Source: Amanita rubescens
Lineage: Eukaryota; Basidiomycota; Agaricomycetes; Agaricales; Amanitaceae
Assembly (NCBI GenBank): GCA_015039365.1
Contig: WION01000003.1
Location: forward strand, 1,302,001 to 1,366,000
Length of the DNA stretch: 64,000 nucleotides
Direction: 5' to 3'
Below, piece after piece: positions 21,999-35,000 of this stretch. Within the stretch, counting starts at the first letter, position 1. Each line of letters begins with the position of its first letter. Below the pieces are notes generated by a model. The model did not search any database and was not told the DNA's origin. It worked only from the letters and a program-made list of their open reading frames with translations. The position numbers and the translations under genes were made by a program.

Positions 21999-23779
21999 AT
22001 GATCCTACGTCCCGTCATTGCGATATGCGGCACTACAGGCGTTGGCAAGTCAGACCTAGCTATAGAACTCGCATCTCGCCTTTCGACGGGCTTTCTCTCA
22101 TGGAAGGGTGCCAGAATAATCAATGCCGACTCCATGCAAGTTTATCGCGGCATGGACATCATAACCAACAAAGTTTCGGAATCAGAAAGACAGGGCATCG
22201 AGCATCTCCTGATGGCTTTCAAGGAACCTGGTGAACAGTATGTCGTTGGTCATTGGATACAGGACGCTATCAAGGCCGTAAGTTCGTGTATTTGCACTTC
22301 CATCAATCCACACACTCCTGTCTAGATCGACGAGACGCATAAACGTAATGAAATTCCTATTGTGGTGGGAGGAACATCTTACTGGATTCAACACTTGATT
22401 TTTCCCGGCCGTTTGGTTTCCGAAAGCGAAGCTCTCTCTTCGAGCCCCGAGCACTCATGTACTGCTGAGGTCCTTCAACAGCAGTCAGATGCCATGACTC
22501 GTTCCGTCTCTAATCTGGACAAAGGCTTTCTTGAGCTGTTCATCAATCTTCCTGAACACCCTCCTTCTGCCTCAAAGGAACCAGAAGCTGCATGGCAATT
22601 GTATGCTTTATTATCTGAACTAGATCCCACCACTGGTGGTCAATGGCATTGGCGGGATACGCGGAAAGGTTCTCAGAAGTTTGCAGATTATCAAAGAAAC
22701 CGGACGAAAGGCGAGCGATGTTATGGCTGAGCAATCTTTGAATCCCTCGCAAGGCAAACCGAGGTCTGCCCCTCTGTCAGCAACCCATTAATAGTCCAAG
22801 TTTGATCATTCCAGATTCCGTACATTGTTTTTTTGGTTATACTCCGAGCCTTCTGACCTCAATGAGCGGCTTGGTAGCCGCATCGACAAGATGATACAAG
22901 TAAAGCTAGACGCTTAAATGAGATGTCACGTATTGATGGGTTGAACAGCGGGGGTTACTTGATGAAGTCCGTAACCTGAGGAAACTACACTCTTGATGTG
23001 AATGGCGATTCTCCGGCTAGCACCGACTACACACATGGTATATATCAGGCTATTGGTGTGTCGTGCAATTTAGAATGCGACCATTGCTAAATAATGTCGC
23101 AAGGTTTTAAGGAATTCAACGATTACCTCGCCTCTGAAGAACCATCTACAGCGCAGTTCCTCGACGCTGCTGAACGGATGAAATTGTCCACTCGCCAGTA
23201 TGCCAAGAGACAAATATCCTGGATCAAAAACAAATTGCTTCCAGCGATTAGAACAGCTAACTCTCAAACGCCAAATTGCGTTCCAATGTATCTGCTTGAT
23301 GCTACGAGTACGTTCTCGTCCCTGTTGATTTTTCAGTGACATCATTCCTGCAGAACTCGGCGAATGTTGGCATTCGAATGTAAAAAATCCGGCGATAGGA
23401 ATAATGGAAGGTGCGCGATTGATATAACAAATATCATAGCTTTTGCTAATCACAATTCAGACTTCCTGGGGGACCGAGCTTTGGGCAATCCGCTGACCAT
23501 GTCTTCCTTGGCATCTAAGATGCTCAAGACAGATACGTACGTGTACAATCGCATCACTGTTTGTAGTTTGATTAAAATATCGCACATACAAGTCCGACCG
23601 TGTTACAAGAGCGAAAAATGATAACGTGTCCGACTTGTACCGTGCAGCCAAACCGTCCCGTTATGATACATGAAGGCAAACAGTGGGATGCGCACAAACA
23701 GACAGGCAGGCATAGAGCTTTGGAGGCAAAACAATCGCAAGAATCATTAAGTAGCGAGAAACTCGTCGCAGAGATATAA
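21999..23779 (+). CDS. MOD5: tRNA isopentenyltransferase (MOD5/TRIT1/MiaA), frame broken twice
   Basis: Eight exons (21999-22277, 22326-22763, 22815-22899, 22949-23055, 23104-23307, 23354-23410, 23461-23536, 23593-23779) cover the full enzyme, which adds an isopentenyl group to A37 of tRNAs reading UNN codons. The P-loop GTTGVGKS, the [11 protein letters not shown] substrate loop, [34 protein letters not shown] and a C-terminal zinc finger (CPTC plus [11 protein letters not shown]) are all present. The conserved frame breaks twice. At about 22665-22668, RDTR is followed by KVLRSL only after dropping one base from a run of three A. At about 22985-22994 the text after LRKLH again needs one base removed. 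All other exon phases close exactly. Read literally the protein stops after about 243 residues. Either two assembly insertions or a recent pseudogene is possible. Confidence 0.72.
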
Positions 23780-23804
23780 ATCATGAGTCGATGTCAATGC
23801 GTTA

Positions 23805-25672
23805 TCACAATTCAGCCCACTGATAAAGCCATTCTTTCCACTTCGCCCATATCTCCATTTCCTCCCGATTATAAGCGGATTCTAAGATCTGGCCAGTTCG
23901 AGAATAGTGGCGAGGACCCCGAGGATCAAGCAGTTTATCAATGACATGAACCGCACCGTTCATGGCAACGATATCAGGTACACGAATTCTGCGCCCGTCG
24001 ACGGTGAACTTCGTTATGATGCGATACGGATGGTTATGGCCTGGGATTGGAAGGGCGAGCTTGAATTTCCCTATATGTACGTGCAATGGGTGGTCATGGT
24101 AGAGCGTCGGTACAATGAGGTCGATAAGGGAAATAGGTTCTGGGCATGGGAGTTTCGGCTTTTTGGGATGCTTTGGTTTTTTATGCTTATGCTTTTTATA
24201 TATCGTTTCGTCGTCGAGATTATCCTCAAGATAGAAATCTCCGTCAACTTGACAAGGCGCGCCTCCATCTTGATCGGGAAAAGTGAACATTGAAGGTGGC
24301 TCATCCAATCGATCAAATTCGGAATCAAAGTCAAAGACGCGATCATCTGGAAATAGCTTCATATCTGGTGACTCTTCTGACCGGTTAAACGTATAATCTG
24401 GTTTGTGACTGCGTTGTCAGCTATCCGACATGTCGGGAAGAATGCCGACCTGAATGCAAAACAAAATCTGGCGCTATATGATATTCCAGAACCTTCCTTA
24501 AAGCGCGTTTACCAAACGGAGAGAAAAGATAAAGTCGTAGGTCTCTTGGTAGCGCTTCAAAAGCTTTATTGGTCGGTGCGAAAACTGTGACAGCTGGTGA
24601 CCCTTCTACTCGAAGTTCACCTTCGCCATTGTCGGCCGCGAAGCGGAAGTCCACAGAATCCGTCAATTCGGTTCTTTGAATAGCAGATGTCTAGAAAACA
24701 ACATTTCACTCCACTTTCGGAACATTGCCGAAACGACTCACGAATATAGAAAAATGCGACGAGGCCATAAACAGTTCTTGAAACGCAGACAGCGGTGGAA
24801 ATAGAGGATGATCCACAACATGAATCAGCCCTAGGACTCGGTCAGTTGAAATCACACGAGTAAGTTAACGATCCAACCATTAGATGCCTTCATATCAGAT
24901 CTCACAACGTGGCTATAGAGGTTGACGACTAAGATTGGAGGCAAGTATTTTTGTTGTGTCCTAATGCGTTGAGGGTTACCACCTAGCGCTTCGTCAATTG
25001 TTAGGTGGGTGGGGTGTGTTATCTTATCTCCCAAAGAGACCACGTCGAGCCTCCGAGGAAGAATGTGATACTTGAGAATGGCGCGTAAAAGCATTTTCAA
25101 AAACCGGCGTTTTCTCTCTTTCTCGTCCTCACCGTCGTCCTCGTCATCATTTTCGCCAAGCGATGCTGATGACGCCTGGTCCAACTCTTCTAGACCAGAT
25201 AGGAGATCTCCTAGATTGTATGCAGGAACAGCACTGGAATTGAAGAGATTCTCGGACACACGGTGGCGGAGTGCTTTATCGTTTGGTGCAAAAAAGGTGA
25301 CGCTGAGCGGAATTAGCACATTGACATTGCATCAAGTGGTAGCTTGTTTCGCACCTAACGGAAGAGTTATTTAATAATGCTGCAACTTCTTCAATATGGT
25401 CGATGGCTTTCACCACGCGGGAGAATCTGAAACTTGTTCAGCGACCTCTAAGTGCCAAGGCTGGAGAGTTACCTGGTATCTCTTCTCAGTGTGTCATATA
25501 TTGTCTCGTGACCGGAGGGGGGCGGAAATGTTGGTGGATCTGGGAATGGATGCCCAGGATGATCCTTAGATACAATTGAGTCAAAAGGATGCTGATCGTC
25601 AAGGGGCGCACGACCGGGGAGGGCGGCGGCGGCGACAGCAGCCAGCACCACGACCAGGGCGGACAGACGCAT
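23805..25672 (-). CDS. Secreted protein with two fasciclin (FAS1) domains
   Basis: Six exons (25473-25672, 25355-25426, 24878-25302, 24742-24836, 24450-24690, 23805-24397) encode 541 residues. A signal peptide is evident (MRLSALVVVLAAVAAAALPG). Two FAS1 domains follow. The first (about 70-270) has VTFFAPNDKAL and AILKYHILP with an acidic Glu/Asp/Lys insertion. The second (about 270-505) has VTVFAPTNKAFEALP and VLEYHIAPDFV and continues to VIDKLLDPRG. A Lys/His/Pro-rich stretch (KKHKHKKPKHPKKPK) interrupts the second domain. FAS1 proteins mediate cell adhesion or wall attachment in fungi. No GPI signal is visible at the C-terminus, which ends WLYQWAEL, so it is probably soluble or wall-bound. 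It ends 25 bp from the convergent tRNA isopentenyltransferase gene. Confidence 0.83.
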
Positions 25673-25811
25673 GATGGGGGAAGAAAAGTGAAGAGGGAGA
25701 CAGGGGAGAGCCCGGCTTTTGTACTGTCTACGACTGTGACATTGCGATGACGAAATGAGACGATCATCGACCGATGTATTGCCTTTTGAGAAACAGTAGC
25801 TACATGCCTCG

Positions 25812-28169
25812 TCACTCCGCCAGCTGACGGAACTTGTCCTGAATCTCTGCGTATAATCCATCCAGCTTCCGCTTGATGCTCTCCTCTCCCTGAGATGGCG
25901 ACTGCTCGACTTAGTCTCGTGTTTTGTTAATCAAACTGACTGCATACCTCAAATTTCATTTGCGATAGCTTAAACGCAATGTCGCCCGTGCTGTCTTTGA
26001 TCCTCGAAAATGTAAGATCACTCTGCCCCGTTGCCCTCTGCGCTGCATCGTGATATGCTACATAATTTCGCAGCATAGAACTGGTCTTGTAGAATGGACA
26101 GTATCGGTCGTACTCGCTCATTCCGTTCTGTTGAAGAAAATCGTCCTTCAGCATTCTTGCCACTTCGAGGGTGATCTTATCATTTTCTCCCAAGGCACTC
26201 TTTCCAACAAGCTGAACGATTTCTGCCAGATCTTCTTCTTTCTGCAGGATCTCCCTTGCCCTCGAACGTAGTTCTACGAAACCAGGTTCATTCCTTTCGT
26301 AGAATGGTTCGAGTACTTTGGTATATTTAGAGTAGGATATCGACCAATTCACCGATGGGAAATGTTTGCGCTGCGCAAGTTTCTTATCCAAACCCCAAAA
26401 GACTTGAACAATACCGAGCGTAGCGGAAGTAACAGGATCGCCAAAGTCTCCTCCAGGTGGCGAAACACTAAAAAATGCATCAATCAATAAACTCGTCGAG
26501 CATGTGATGATCGACTGACGCTCCCACTATGGATACAGTTCCTTCTCGTACCGGGTTTCCGAGGCAAAGGACTCTTCCAGCTCGTTCGTAGAAGCTAGCC
26601 AGTTTTGTTCCAAGGTAAGCGGGGTAACCAGAATCAGCTGGCATCTCTGCCAGGCGACCGGAAATTTCACGTAATGCCTCCGCCCATCGAGAGGTGGAAT
26701 CGGCCATCATGGCCACATTATTGCCTTGGTCACGGAAATACTCAGAGAGTGTGATCCCTGTGTAAATTGACGCCTCTCTGGCAGCTACAGGCATATTAGA
26801 TGTGTTGGCAACCAGCGTTGTTCGTTTCATAATGGGCTCCCGTCGATCTCCAACTTCCATCGTCAGTTTGGGAAACTTTTGAGCACGTTAATTATGGGTA
26901 GTAAAGGACTGAACAATGTCACACACATCCATTAACACCTCTGCCATCTAAGTCAAGGTATTAGAGAGTTTCTTACATGTTTGACTAGTTTACGAACCTC
27001 GTTACCACGTTCACCGCATCCAACATATACAATAATATCGCTGTTGGAATACTTCGACAGGGCTTGAGATATAACTGTTTTTCCGCAACCGAACGCCCCC
27101 GGAATTGCGGTGGTACCTCCCTGCACACAACTTAACCTAAATTAGAATATGCGGCACGGATGAGGGAAACGCTACTTACGGGAATAGGGCATCTAAGATG
27201 CGCTGGCCAGTGAGCAACGGGTAATTCGCCGTCAGCTTTTCTGCCACCGGCCGTGGTGCACGAACGGGCCAAAGCTGTATCATGGCATGTTTCGATGTCT
27301 TTCCTTCAAACTCTGTTTCCAATACAATGTCCTGCGTACTGTTATGAGCATAGTATATCTCTGAGAGCACTTGTCACTCACGTCAACAGCGTAGTTACCT
27401 TTATCTGCTATATGCGTTATGGTACCAAGAGCTCGTGGAGGTAACATGATCTTATGATTATCGACCAGCGAATTTTCATACACGCTACCAAAAATGTCAC
27501 CTCCAGATATATGGTCCCCTACCTGCTCATAGCATCACACATGGATTCTGCCACATCTGGGTAGGTCACTGTTACCTTGTAGGAACCGGGTTTGAATTCC
27601 CATTGAATGGACCGGTCAAGGGCGTCCGTATTGATGCCGCGGGGTATGTATATAGATTTGGATAATTCTTGAATGGACTGTCATAATCAGTTAACATGGT
27701 GAGGTCGCACCAAATGCGAACACGACTGACGCGCAATGGCCGTTGAATACCGTCCACGATGTTACCCATTAAGCCTATAAAATACATCGAATACGCGAGC
27801 ATTAATGGACTGTAGAAGCACATTACCTGGACCAAGCTCCACGCTCAGAGGCTTCCCTGTCCTTAGGACAGGATCGCCGACCGTTACCCCTGACGTTTCC
27901 TCGTACACTTGAATTGTGGCCTTATCTCCCTCAAGTCTAATGACCTCTGATCTCACATGTTAGAGCTTCCAATTACCGCTGAAATTGAACGAACCTCCCA
28001 CGAGCTCGTCGTGCCCGACCCGAACAAGCTCGTACATGGCAGCTCCCATCATGTTCTCAGCGATAACGACGGGCCCAGATACCCCAAACACTTGTCCAAG
28101 CCTGCTCTCACGGTCTTCATCCCTAATCTTTGCGAGATCTTTCTTAGCGTTCTGAAGGGCACCAGCCAT
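25812..28169 (-). CDS. VMA1: V-type proton ATPase catalytic subunit A
   Basis: Eleven exons (27995-28169, 27827-27946, 27731-27774, 27576-27677, 27382-27522, 27180-27331, 26998-27130, 26927-26947, 26520-26875, 25948-26467, 25812-25889) encode 613 residues, the normal length. This is the ATP-hydrolysing subunit of the V1 sector that acidifies vacuole and Golgi. Landmarks are the N-terminal [12 protein letters not shown], the non-homologous region ending [17 protein letters not shown]-loop GAFGCGKT within [50 protein letters not shown] and [13 protein letters not shown]. The site where yeast VMA1 carries the VDE intein (around VGCGERGNE) is uninterrupted. Exon 8 is only 21 nt and encodes MAEVLMD. 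Exon 7 must begin at 27130 to keep the invariant CVQ residues. It is divergent from RPT1 across a 129-bp spacer. Confidence 0.96.
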
Positions 28170-28238
28170 AGTTGAGTTGGCAGATCACCGACAGATCGCT
28201 GTTAAGGATTGTGGCACCGCCACCGGAAGATCCCGTTG

Positions 28239-28256
28239 TCACGTGGAAAGACGCGT
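28239..28256. promoter_or_regulatory. Composite motif TCACGTG-N4-GACGCGT in the VMA1/RPT1 spacer
   Basis: An E-box TCACGTG (28239-28245) is followed by GAAA and GACGCGT (28250-28256). It lies 70 bp from the VMA1 start and 43 bp from the RPT1 start. ACGCGT is the core of the fungal MCB element. The same composite occurs at 41789-41805 between NUF2 and the RecQ gene. A regulatory function is inferred from recurrence and position. Confidence 0.4.
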
Positions 28257-28298
28257 AATGTCTCCTGCATCTTTCACCGTACACGTTGAACGTCCAAT

Positions 28299-30215
<1,917 letters not shown>

Positions 30216-30307
30216 ATTATTATGTACCAGTATTATATATAATGCATGAGTTGGATGCAAGATCCGATTGATTATAATGAGACCCGTAGTACATTTCGCA
30301 CCCATCC

Positions 30308-31785
30308 ATGTTTCGTGCATCCGCTGTTATTTTACGACGACCGTTATCCTATTACCGTCGACCACCACAGCCAACGTCCCATGAGGTTGCACAACTTTTG
30401 TCCAAGTATGCAACTTCGCCACCGCGCCCAATTAACCTCTCCGAATTACTTTCCTTTGGCCGTCCGCTGACCGACGAATCCGCGCTAGATTCTGTATCAT
30501 ATGCGTTGGCCGAGATACCTCGCAGACTAGCGACACGTGTTCGATCCCTTGAAGCACTTCCGTTCATTGTGGGCACAAATCCATACATTGCCAAGACGCT
30601 CAATGCTTTTCGAGATAGCTTCCAAACGCTCGCCACATATCCACCCGTCACCACGGCTCAAGAGAACGTCAAGTTTACCGAACTGCTAGCAAACCTTGTC
30701 CAAAGCCACGCCAATGACATACCTACGATGGCGAAGGGGTAAGTTATGAATGCCTCGCATCTTGAAAAGAACTTTAAGGAATCTATCAGTTTTCAGGAAT
30801 GCTCTCGTTATATGTCTCCAACACAAATAAGTAGCTTCCTTGACGGTGCCATTCGCAGTCGCATATCTGTTAGGTTAATCGCCGAACAACATATAACGTT
30901 AACTCAAGCCGTGAACGACCCAAGCTGTGATCGACGCTCCGTTAGCATTGTGGATAGACAATGTTCACCTAAGAAGATGATTCGGATGTGCGGTTCATTC
31001 GTGACGGAGCTATGCGAAGCAACACTGGGAGCCAGTCCTTCCATCAAGATTGACGGAGATGTCGATGCAGTATTCGCGTATGTTTTCGTCCTGCATTTAT
31101 TGCTCAAACTAATATTTTGCAAGCTATGTTCCAGTTCACCTCGAGTATATCCTAACTGAAGTACTCAAGAACTCCTTTCGTGCGACCGTAGAACATCATG
31201 CGAAGCAACCTCATAGTTCATTAAAACCGTTACCTCCAGTTACCATCACGCTCTCGCCCCCGGCCCGCTCTTGTGAAGAAAAAGAAGGCCATTTCTTTTC
31301 CTTCCGTATACGAGACCAGGGAGGAGGCGTGTCACCATCCAATCTAGCTCGCATATTTTCTTATGCATTTACAACGGCGGGTAGGGCTGCTGATGAGGAT
31401 GAAGATGAGTGCGGTGGGGGACCGTATGCTGCTCAACATGTGGGGGGGATTGCAACAATTGGGGCTGGCGGAAGCCCAGGAGAGGCAAACATCTTTGGGG
31501 AGATCACGGGCAAAGGTCTACAGGCTGGCTTAGGTACCATAGCTGGTTTGGGCTACGGTCTGCCCATGAGCAGGCTTTATGCGAGGTTAGCATGTTGTCT
31601 TTTATCGAGTTCTTATAATCTTACGTTTCACAGGTACTTTGGGGGGTCATTGGACCTTCTATCTCTCGAAGGTTGGGGTAAGTTGACTGAACTATTTCGC
31701 TGATCTTGTTACTGATTCTGGCGTAGGAAGCGACGTTTTCCTCAAGCTCCGATGTTTAGACGAAGCTGTAGACTCTACTATATGA
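30308..31785 (+). CDS. Mitochondrial PDK/BCKDK-type protein kinase
   Basis: Five exons (30308-30738, 30790-31077, 31124-31585, 31634-31677, 31727-31785) encode 427 residues. Kinases of this family phosphorylate and switch off the E1 subunit of pyruvate or branched-chain ketoacid dehydrogenase in the mitochondrial matrix. The basic, Ser/Arg-rich N-terminus (MFRASAVILRRPLSYYRR) is a plausible presequence. Domain marks are ISVRLIAEQH, the SPSIKIDGDVDAVFAYVPVH lead-in, the N-box EVLKNSFRATVEHH, G1 box RIRDQGGG and G2 box GLGYGLPMSRLYARYFGGSL. These are the histidine-kinase-like ATP fold elements. Between G1 and G2 there is an unusually long acidic and Gly-rich insertion (about 50 residues, starting ADEDEDECGGG). 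It is closest in kind to yeast Pkp1/Pkp2; which dehydrogenase it targets cannot be told from the sequence. Confidence 0.86.
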
Positions 31786-32028
31786 CCAATGCCAACCTTG
31801 TTTGTCATCCTAACCTATGGAGCGTGACATGTGTATATGAATAATGCGTATTACTGGAATGTGAAAGGCAATGACGAAAATACAATTGGTCGAGGGTATG
31901 AAAAATCCTTGTTCAGGGGCTATTAAGAACTTGAGTTAAGTCTATGTCGTGGTCATGAAATCCCAGTGTCGCCTAATGAGCAAGAAATAAGATTATGGAA
32001 AGCAGATTATTTACTTGGTCGCAGTGGT

Positions 32029-35000
32029 CTAATTTACATCTGAGAGAGCGTTGTCGGAATAAAGGAAAGGCAAACATACTGTGACCCCGCTCAATGTCCT
32101 ACCAGAATGGTAAGATGAAAGTACGTTTGAATGGGATGAAGTCCTATACGATCTAGATGATGAGCCTAAAGTTGATATATGCGAAGAGCTGCTTGGGGTT
32201 GTAGGGGCCCCTATGGCTGTTCGCGAAGATCGTGACGTTAAGGGCGTGGGTGCGCTAATCATTGACTTTTTCGGTGTCTCAATAGCATGTTTACTCCGGC
32301 TATTATTAAGACTTGGTGACGAAGTAGTAAATTTGGAGGGAGCAATTGTAAGAGTTGCCTTGTGCTTTCGTCCAGCCGCCACAAATGGATGTCGAAGGGC
32401 TGATTGTGGTTTCATCCTTCGTTCAGGATCCCAGACAAGACACTTCGATATGAAGTCGACGAAATCTTCGTCATTGGATTTCAAGACTTGCTGCAACGTC
32501 TTCGATCCAGGACGCCGTCTACGGCCCTTAGAATTGACAACAACACGGGGAGTACCATTCGTTTCTGAATCATAATTAGCCGGGAGGGCATAAGCATAAT
32601 GTCAAACTTGCCGAAAAACAGTTTTTTGCGAGAACTTTTGTTGACAAACTCTTTGTCGGGAACCCCGAGGACCTCCATAATACAGGACAATTGCTCTTGT
32701 TCGTTCTCGCCAGGGAAAATCGGAAAGCCTGTATACAGTTCAGCAAGGATACAACCCAGACTCCACATGTCAATCGCCATGTGATAGTTCATCCCGAGAA
32801 TGACTTCAGGAGAGCGATAAAATCGACTTTGGATATATGTATATACTTTAGAAAGAATTTCAGAATGTATTCGTCCAGAACGTGATAATACCGACTTTTC
32901 TCATTTTCGAAACAGCTGCTCCCAAAATCGATCACCTTTATCGCACTCTTGGAAGGATGGCGTAGCAGTACATTCTAGGACTGCTTCAGATAGCAGGTAA
33001 GTTTGCAAAGAAGCGCTGCATACCTCCGGCTTAAGATCGCAATGAACGATTCGGTACTGTCTCATCAAAGACAAAGACATCAACATTTGACTCGTGAAGC
33101 GACGAATGAGCGCGGTCGTGAATCCAACGAATCCATTGGCTTTAATCAATTCGTACAGGTTGATGCTCAACAACTCCATCGCAATACACAAGTGGTTGCG
33201 GAAGTAGAAGTGTTCAGTCATTTTGATAACGTGGTGTTTTTCATCCGAATCCTTTGTATTTATTAGTAAATTCCGCTGGGCCGAGGAGGAATTCGTACCC
33301 ATGTGCGAAGCTTGTCGAGGATCCTAATCTCAACCAAGGCCTGATGATGAAAACGCTTCTTGTTCCGAATTATCTTGATTGCCACGGACTCTCCCGTACA
33401 ATGGTCGCGGCAATGCAGAACTTGACCAAAAGAGCCTTTCCCCAAGGTATCCACTACCTCGTAACGATACGCCAAGTGATCACGATGAACGACGAGATAG
33501 TCTCCCCGGTCATCATCATAGCCATGGTTGTTTGCCGGATTGTCGAGCAAAGCTTGATTTTTGAGACTATTATCGCCAATGTAATATACGGATGGATAAT
33601 CGAGTATTTCCTTGCGTTCGTAATTCGAAAGATACTTGGTTCTGTGGACTTTGAAGTATTACTAACGTGGATAAACGTTAACATAAGTAATTTTGAGGAA
33701 TACAGTTAGGCATACCTGTGGGTGAGGAAGGGGTGCCAGGTGGTATGGGTTCTGGGAACTGAAGGAGCTTGTCCAGTTCTTCTTGAGTTGCACCGGCTGC
33801 CAATTTCTTTGCGTGTTGTCTTTTGATGTATTGCAGCATTTCTTCATCACCCACCAGTTCATCTTCATCTATAGAGCTAGGCGCAGGTGAAGGCGAGGAA
33901 GGTGTTCGATAGCTTGACGATGGCGACCCTTGGCGGGCATTGCTAGATGTCGTGTTCGACCCGCGAGCACTGGAAAGAGATATTTTCGGACTCAATAGTT
34001 TGAGTCCCCTGGATGGAGAAAGGGCAGCAAAATGGCGAGACGTTGATTCGCTCGATGTTGCAGGCGTAGATAATGAGGAGATGGAACTAGTAGAAGGCTT
34101 GCGAACACCGGAATGTGATAACGAGTCTCGATTCTTCTTTCCGCTCAGATTGTTCGAAAGTGAAATGGATGATTGTCTCGGTAAGCGTGATGAACTCGGC
34201 GATGAACTTCCTAGTGGTTGTTTAATAACCAATTTGTGTGCCCCGTTATCCTCGATGACACCGAATTCGTTCGCTGACGGTGTGGGAGAAGGGTTTGTTG
34301 AGGGAACGAGGCCACTAGTATGCACACTGACACGTCGGTTTGCCATGGATGATGATGAGGGCTTCGGAGGTGGCGATGCTGCAGTCGAAGTTCGGCTTGA
34401 TATTCGAGGTATCTTGGTTGGCGTCTCCTTTGTGAGACTGGAATTGATATATGCCACGGACTTGATCCTTTAAGGTCTGGGAACTGTTCGTTCCAACGGA
34501 CGGCGAGCCAGCTATGGTAGGCAATTGGCTTCGGGATCGGAGGGAAGCATCTGACTGCTTCTGCATCGAGCTGACAGTTTGTGCCGTTACCCTCGACGAA
34601 GAAATAGACCTGGAGACCATGGGCGTTGCAACGGCAGTTGTGGCGCCTGGCTTGAGCCTTGCTAAGCGCTGGGTAGTGGTTTGTTCTAGGGCAGGCACCT
34701 GCATAGGGGGTAGATTGACAGGTGACTTGGGTTTTCTAGGTTCCACAGACGAAAGTGTCTATTAATGGTGTTAGAGCAACCCAGTCCAGCGAAAAGACCA
34801 TTACCTTGCCACGCCTCCTTCCGCCACCCATCAACAGTGATATCCTACTTTCGCTTCGATCTTTCTCATCCTTTTTGTGCTTGTCCTTCTCATCCTTCTT
34901 CTGTTTTTTCTCTTTGTCGCTTACATCCTTAACCTTTTGTTCTTTCCCAGAATCCTTCGAATCTGAATGAAGGCTTCTTCGAGAACTGGATTTTAGCAAA

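Noticed and set aside
23907..24293. Plus-strand frame with apparent membrane segments
   Set aside because: It lies antisense to the Lys/His/Pro-rich part of the fasciclin gene, whose exons and domains are well supported.
26900..27130. Possible VMA1 intein
   Set aside because: The reading frame runs through the P-loop and the known yeast insertion site with normal exon lengths; no intein-sized insertion exists.
33940..34473. Long open frame on the plus strand opposite the DYRK gene
   Set aside because: It mirrors the Ser/Pro-rich coding strand, has no family features, no splice context and an antisense-like composition. The same applies to frames at 36735-37028 and 34755-34970.
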